Source: Bacteroidota bacterium
GTDB lineage: Bacteria; Bacteroidota; Bacteroidia; Bacteroidales; Prolixibacteraceae
Length of the DNA: 43,222 nt
Reading direction: 5' to 3'
NCBI GenBank assembly: GCA_023251435.1
Contig: JAHEYU010000054.1
Location: 1-43,222 of the forward strand
Shown here: piece after piece, positions 39,412 through 43,222 of the stretch
Layout: every line of letters begins with the position of its first letter
Numbering within the stretch: position 1 is the stretch's first letter
Notes under the pieces: model-generated
What the model was told of the DNA's origin: nothing
The model's database searches: none
What the model saw: only the letters and a program-made list of their open reading frames with translations
Made by a program: the position numbers and the translations under genes

Positions 39412-39651
39412 TATTAATCGCATCCCGGAAAAGTCAAGGGAGCTTTTCCCCTTCCTGTATGGAAATGAAAAGCTCACTTCGTGCTCGGTCACCTTTTTGC
39501 CTCCTACCCCACGCCCAACGCCCCATGCCCCATGCTATTTGCCCCATGCAAAAACCTGACATTCGCCCTTGACAAGAATCCGCGCTGCTCAATCAGGTAT
39601 TGGCTCAAAATTAACAGGAGAGCCAGCCTATATAAATCCGCAGGGCAGCGG
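39412..39651 (+). ncRNA. Structured leader element, copy D (hairpin with expanded loop plus pseudoknot)
   Basis: Same as copy B almost base for base outside the loop: AGTCAAGGG (39432-39440), CCCTTGAC (39566-39573), GGCTC/GAGCC, CCGC/GCGG (39638-39641, 39648-39651). The hairpin loop is 125 bases instead of about 25 and contains repeated GCCCCATGC words. The next ATG is 8 bases after the element. Confidence 0.65.
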
Positions 39652-39659
39652 TGCAAAAC

Positions 39660-39824
39660 ATGTACATTGTATTACGCAAATTCAAGGCTTCAGTACGTCA
39701 CGATCACGGAGTCATTAAAATCACAGTTGTTTCAACCTCCTCCCAATCAGCAATTCAGCAGATATGTACTGTTGAAGGTTGTCCGGAGTCAGCAATTTTA
39801 AAGTTAAAGGAGGTTGCAAAATGA
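39660..39824 (+). CDS. Small protein upstream of RadC-like gene
   Basis: 54 residues from ATG 39660, 8 bases after RNA element D. Basic start (MYIVLRKFKASVRHDHGVIK), then a small Cys pair (CTVEGC). The stop overlaps the next start (ATGA), and AAAGGAGG (39805-39812) is a strong Shine-Dalgarno sequence for that next gene. Not recognised. Confidence 0.6.
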   Translation: MYIVLRKFKASVRHDHGVIKITVVSTSSQSAIQQICTVEGCPESAILKLKEVAK

Positions 39825-40294
39825 CTCCAAATCTATTCACCCAGGTGCCAATGTACAATTCAACTTTGGCCGAAATCGAAATCAGTTACAAACCAAAGTA
39901 CAAAGCATCCGAACTGCCAAAGGTGGTTACATCGGGCGATGCATACGACTGTTTAAAGGATGTATTCCCGGGTCTCGATTACCGCGAGTACTTCTACATC
40001 CTTTGCCTTAACCGGAACAACAAAGTACTCGGATACTGCCAGATTTCATCCGGAGGATTATCGGGAACCCTGGCCGATGTGCGAATGATCATGCAAACAG
40101 CGCTCAAATCAAACGCCTGCAGCATCGTACTAAGTCACAATCATCCCTCAGGGAATCTGATCCCCAGCGAAGCCGACAAGGATCTGACAAAGAAGATCCG
40201 CGAAGCCGGTAAACTTCTCGACATCCCGGTATTGGATCATATCATACTTACCTCCGAATCTTACTTCTCGTTTGCCGACGAAGGATTGATGTAG
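39821..40294 (+). CDS. RadC-like JAB-domain protein
   Basis: 157 residues from ATG 39821, chosen because of AGGAGG 8 bases before it and the overlap with the preceding stop. JAB/MPN motif: Glu56, HNHPSG with His106 and His108, and Asp119 (EADKD). It lacks the N-terminal HhH domain of full RadC and is of the short accessory type found on mobile elements. Role in repair or antirestriction is not settled for this family. Confidence 0.85.
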   Translation: MTPNLFTQVPMYNSTLAEIEISYKPKYKASELPKVVTSGDAYDCLKDVFPGLDYREYFYILCLNRNNKVLGYCQISSGGLSGTLADVRMIMQTALKSNACSIVLSHNHPSGNLIPSEADKDLTKKIREAGKLLDIPVLDHIILTSESYFSFADEGLM

Positions 40295-40319
40295 AAAAAA
40301 GGCTTCGGCCTTTTTTTTT
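40295..40319 (+). terminator. Intrinsic terminator
   Basis: AAAAAAGGC-TTCG-GCCTTTTTT plus T's, immediately after the RadC-like gene. Confidence 0.85.
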
Positions 40320-40322
40320 AAT

Positions 40323-40369
40323 CAGTCATCCTGAAAATTCCTGCCCGACTCAGGCGGGGCTTCAGGACC
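40323..40369. repeat. REP-like palindrome
   Basis: CAGTCATCCTGAA ... CTGCCCGACTCAGGCGGG ... TTCAGGACC, a further member of the REP family. Confidence 0.65.
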
Positions 40370-40390
40370 CGACACAAAACCCTTGTATTT

Positions 40391-41128
40391 ATGAAAACAC
40401 AGAAAAGCTTTGCCCAGTACATGCAGCAATTAGCGCGTCGGAACAGCATCAGTAATGTATTCAGCGATTTCCTCGAAATGGCAGTATGTGCACTGTCACT
40501 CGGAGCCATGGAAGACCGCTATCTCGAAATCGTCCGTAAGTACGACAAGCCCGAAGCCTACCTTATGGCCGAAGCTTATGGCGCACTGGTTATCGAAATG
40601 GACGATCGAGGAGAAGGTTTGCGCGATGTCTTCGGAGACTTCTTCATGGAACATATCAGCCACGGACACAACGGCCAGTTTTTCACTCCTGAACACATTT
40701 GCGAACTAATGGCCCGGATGACCAATCCCATTGAACCCGGATCACGCGTGCTGGATTGCGCCTGCGGAAGTGGACGAATCCTGATGGCAGCGGCTAAAAT
40801 CAACCGCAATGCACTGTTTTACGGAGCCGATGTCGACCGTAACTGTGCAATGATGTGCCTGATCAACATGTGCCTGAACGGTATGTTTGGCGAAGTTGCA
40901 TGGATGAACTCACTATCGAACCAGTTTTACGGCGCCTGGCAAGTCCGTCCATATCCCGGATATGGCAATCCATACATTGTGCCCATCACCGAAGCCGAAA
41001 GCTTAATTGTGCTGAAAATGCCTGAATCGTACAGACAAGGCACTGCCTTGTCTCCTGAATCACCCGACTTACTCGACGAGATGATAAATATCAATCCGTT
41101 AAAAGTTCAGCAGTTAAAATTATTTTAA
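40391..41128 (+). CDS. N6-DNA methylase-like protein with degenerate catalytic motif
   Basis: 245 residues. HNGQFFTPEHICELMARM (93-110) and VLDCACGSGRI (120-130) are motifs X and I of HsdM-type methylases. At the position of NPPY/F only YGNPYIVP is seen, and MNSLSNQFYGAW lies where the motif IV strand should be. It may be an inactive or specialised member. No specificity subunit or nuclease nearby. Confidence 0.75.
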   Translation: MKTQKSFAQYMQQLARRNSISNVFSDFLEMAVCALSLGAMEDRYLEIVRKYDKPEAYLMAEAYGALVIEMDDRGEGLRDVFGDFFMEHISHGHNGQFFTPEHICELMARMTNPIEPGSRVLDCACGSGRILMAAAKINRNALFYGADVDRNCAMMCLINMCLNGMFGEVAWMNSLSNQFYGAWQVRPYPGYGNPYIVPITEAESLIVLKMPESYRQGTALSPESPDLLDEMININPLKVQQLKLF

Positions 41129-41134
41129 AATAAA

Positions 41135-41176
41135 GTTGATAAATATATCAACATATCAAATAAATGTATATCTTTA
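41135..41176 (+). promoter_or_regulatory. Promoter with palindromic operator
   Basis: GTTGATA-AATA-TATCAAC (41135-41152), perfect 7-bp arms, and TATCTTTA (41169-41176) as a -7-like box. A second half-site ATATCAA follows at 41153-41159. Arrangement mirrors those at 4777 and 33875. Drives the next operon. Confidence 0.55.
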
Positions 41177-41229
41177 CACAGTAATCAAATTCAAAACCGC
41201 ACACCCAGGGTTATAGGTGTCTAAACAAA

Positions 41230-41853
41230 ATGAATACTTCACAGGAAAAAATCACCAACAATGTATGCTTCGAGTATGGAAAACAGATGATTGTTAGTTC
41301 ATCTGTCGAAGAAGTTAAGAACTGGATCAACTCATTACCAGGGTTAACTTGCACCGAACATGCAGAAAGAAATCTGGATTGTATAATCAATAAAAAATGG
41401 AATGTATGGGGTGCATACAATCAGAATATTTCCCCAAATAATGTAGATGGATTCCGGTTAGAATGTCTTAAAACCAGAGGAATTAGTACCGGAAGAATTA
41501 ACTTTTCTCTTACCGAATGCAAATCAGTTGAAGAAGTATTGGCAGCAAAAGCCGCTTTTGCAAAACGAATTGAAGAAGCAAAAACCAAAGTTGCTGAAAT
41601 TAAAAATACACTTGGCGCCCAAGTACTCGAAAAACTCAGCAAAAAATCAAAATCATGTGTTGAGCTTTCACACCGTTCCGGATTACAATTTATAATCAAA
41701 ATCGGTCAAAAAGGATATTGGTATAACGATGGTTTTGGCGGATATCATGCCTATATCGACGAATACTTCACGCATTTTGATGGAGAAACACTGATCACCG
41801 ACGAAAATAAAAACGTCATTGATATCCTTAATCAGTTTATCAATGAAAACTAA
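41230..41853 (+). CDS. Hypothetical protein
   Basis: 207 residues. Helical middle (VEEVLAAKAAFAKRIEEAKTK), beta-rich ends (GLQFIIKIGQKGYWYNDG). No motif recognised. First gene after the palindromic promoter; the operon continues with an overlapping gene and an SNF2-type helicase. Confidence 0.6.
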   Translation: MNTSQEKITNNVCFEYGKQMIVSSSVEEVKNWINSLPGLTCTEHAERNLDCIINKKWNVWGAYNQNISPNNVDGFRLECLKTRGISTGRINFSLTECKSVEEVLAAKAAFAKRIEEAKTKVAEIKNTLGAQVLEKLSKKSKSCVELSHRSGLQFIIKIGQKGYWYNDGFGGYHAYIDEYFTHFDGETLITDENKNVIDILNQFINEN

Positions 41854-42163
41854 ATGCCACTCCGTTCGCCTTGAAAGCCTTGTCAGTATATCCGACAAGG
41901 CTTACAAAGCCCGGGCTTTTGATGGATCAGAAGCCATCATTCCCAAAAGCCAGGTGTTTGGTCACGATTACGACGTGCAAAAATCTGAAGCATATTGGAT
42001 CAGCGCATGGATACTCGAAAAGAAAGACATCCAGTATTCCACTAAGAAAGAAGCATGGTTCGACGAAAATGGCAACATGCAGCCATCTTACCACATCGAA
42101 AAGCATAAAGCAGAACGCAAAGAACCGGTAAATCTCGAACCACATGCTGAACTTACTAAATAA
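41843..42163 (+). CDS. Hypothetical small protein
   Basis: 106 residues from ATG 41843, overlapping the previous gene by 11 bases. VRLESLVSISDKAYKARAFD and SEAIIPKSQVFG resemble a small beta-barrel domain. The last part is charged. It overlaps the helicase gene by 20 bases. Not recognised. Confidence 0.55.
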   Translation: MKTKCHSVRLESLVSISDKAYKARAFDGSEAIIPKSQVFGHDYDVQKSEAYWISAWILEKKDIQYSTKKEAWFDENGNMQPSYHIEKHKAERKEPVNLEPHAELTK

Positions 42164-43222
42164 CCAAACCGAAGCCGAAACGCACCTGCTTCCACGCAAA
42201 GTGGGTGCGCTTTTTATGGAAGCCGGTACCGGAAAAACCCGCGTCGCCTGTGACCTCGTGAATGCCGTTCCCGAAACCGATCTGGTTGCATGGATTGGTC
42301 CATTGCAAACCATACGGCCAAAAGACGGGCTACCATCCGTGATCGACGAAATCAATAAATGGGGCGGTTTCAATTCCGATGTCGTTTACACCGGAATCGA
42401 ATCGCTTCAGTCGTCTGACCGCATTTACCTGAACCTGTATAATCGAATTGCCCAGGCTAAAAACCCATTCATCGTAGTCGATGAAAGCCTGAAGATCAAG
42501 AACGCCGATGCCAAGCGAACCAAACGCTTGCTCGACCTTTCAAACCTGGTAGAATACAAACTCATCCTGAACGGCACCCCACTTAGCAAGAACCTGCTCG
42601 ACCTTTGGAGCCAGATGCAGTTCCTTTCGCCGTTAATCCTGAACATGGGATTGGCCGAATTCAAGAATACATTTTGCGACTACACCAAAGTCACCAAGTT
42701 CTTTGGCGGTCGCCGCGGTTACACCAAGGAATTCATTACCGGGTACGAAAACATCGATTACCTCTATTCGCTCATTCGCCACTACGTTTACGAATGCGAT
42801 TTGAGCCTCAATATCGGCCAGTACTACACCGATCTGCCTTACCAGCTCGACGAAGATTGCCTGAAAGAATACAATTACCTAAAAGAAAAGTACCTCGATA
42901 ACGAAATGCTGATGTGGAAAAACAACAACATATTTCTCGAAATGACACAGAAAATGCAGCATTCCTACTGTTGCACCTCGTCTAAATTTCAAATTTTAGA
43001 CGAACTTTTTAAGTCTATAGACGAAAGCCGCACCATCATTTATTGCAAGTACGTGGCCAGCCGCGAAGCCTGCGAGAAGTATTTCAGCAAAGCAACCGTT
43101 TTGAGTTACCAAAAAGAATCGCTGGGCTTGAATCTGCAATACCTTAATCAAACCGTTTACTTCGATAAGATTTGGGATCTTGCGCTCCGTACCCAGAGCA
43201 GCCGCAGAACCTTCCGCACCGG
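42144..43222 (+). CDS. SNF2-type helicase, 5' part
   Basis: About 360 residues visible; the frame runs off the window. Walker A EAGTGKT (26-32), motif II FIVVDESLKIKN (109-120), then LILNGTPLSKN (motif III) and FAGGRR-like inserts. Motifs V/VI are visible as LGLNLQYLNQ and RTQSSRRTFRTG. It fits phage SNF2/DEAD-like DNA translocases. Three-gene operon with the two preceding genes. The end is not in the window. Confidence 0.8.
   Translation, partial: MLNLLNNQTEAETHLLPRKVGALFMEAGTGKTRVACDLVNAVPETDLVAWIGPLQTIRPKDGLPSVIDEINKWGGFNSDVVYTGIESLQSSDRIYLNLYNRIAQAKNPFIVVDESLKIKNADAKRTKRLLDLSNLVEYKLILNGTPLSKNLLDLWSQMQFLSPLILNMGLAEFKNTFCDYTKVTKFFGGRRGYTKEFITGYENIDYLYSLIRHYVYECDLSLNIGQYYTDLPYQLDEDCLKEYNYLKEKYLDNEMLMWKNNNIFLEMTQKMQHSYCCTSSKFQILDELFKSIDESRTIIYCKYVASREACEKYFSKATVLSYQKESLGLNLQYLNQTVYFDKIWDLALRTQSSRRTFRT

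Noticed and set aside
1-43222. CRISPR array, reverse transcriptase or diversity-generating retroelement
   Set aside because: No regularly spaced direct repeats with unique spacers and no RT motif (YxDD) in any plausible frame. The regularity at 33.9-37.7 kb is explained by cassettes.

Overview
The window looks like a Bacteroidota chromosome (probably an environmental polysaccharide degrader of the Marinilabiliales type, which is inference) with a large prophage or phage-derived element that starts near 4.1-4.3 kb and runs off the right edge. Evidence for the phylum: a type IX secretion tail on the first gene, a kelch/BTAD membrane regulator, promoters of the TAnnTTTG type, and few Shine-Dalgarno sequences. 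The host part (1-3833) holds the end of a GH71/99-like secreted enzyme and, convergent to it, a membrane-anchored transcription factor. At 4073-4160 there is a strong hairpin and a tRNA-3'-end-like relic that could mark the left junction.

Phage layout, almost all on the + strand. 4.3-6.8 kb: lysogeny and early control (minus-strand HTH repressor, a 33-bp perfect palindrome operator, Cro-like and LuxR-like proteins, antirepressor). 6.95 kb: an initiator-type tRNA. 7.2-9.9 kb: small early genes and an ASCH protein. 9.96-14.3 kb: replication (loader-like protein, DnaB, Dam-type methylase, VirE/DUF5906-type helicase), followed at 14.38-14.55 kb by an iteron cluster with a 12-bp hairpin, a candidate origin. 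14.6-19.2 kb: small proteins and a C5 cytosine methyltransferase with a repeated central domain. 19.3-30.6 kb: morphogenesis (ClpP-like prohead protease, major capsid protein, small structural proteins, terminase), interrupted by a glycosyltransferase/methyltransferase/Stealth cluster. 31.2-33.8 kb: single-gene modules (J-domain, zinc ribbon, an unknown protein, a protein with an SSB-like tail), several of which start behind a repeated structured RNA element and end at their own terminator.

The most unusual part is 33.9-38.5 kb: an integron-like gene cassette array inside the phage. Seven consecutive cassettes are separated by attC-like folded sites. For all seven the first bases of the cassette are complementary to the R'' box at its own end, which is the signature of circular cassettes inserted by strand-specific recombination at G/TT. 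A TAnnTTTG promoter with a palindromic operator sits at the left end, and a short ORF starting at the promoter reads through the first attC and stops one base before the first cassette gene. A tyrosine recombinase without the usual IntI insertion follows the last cassette in the same orientation, unlike classical integrons.

A second candidate system is a family of 5'-leader RNA elements (31.26, 31.90, 32.24 and 39.41 kb, with a partial copy at 16.04 kb): a long hairpin with compensatory changes plus an H-type pseudoknot placed 8-10 nt before the start codon. The right end (38.5-43.2 kb) carries small proteins, a RadC-like JAB protein, an N6-methylase-like protein, another palindrome-controlled promoter and the start of an SNF2-type helicase. 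No portal, tail or lysis genes were recognised, so the element probably continues beyond the window.
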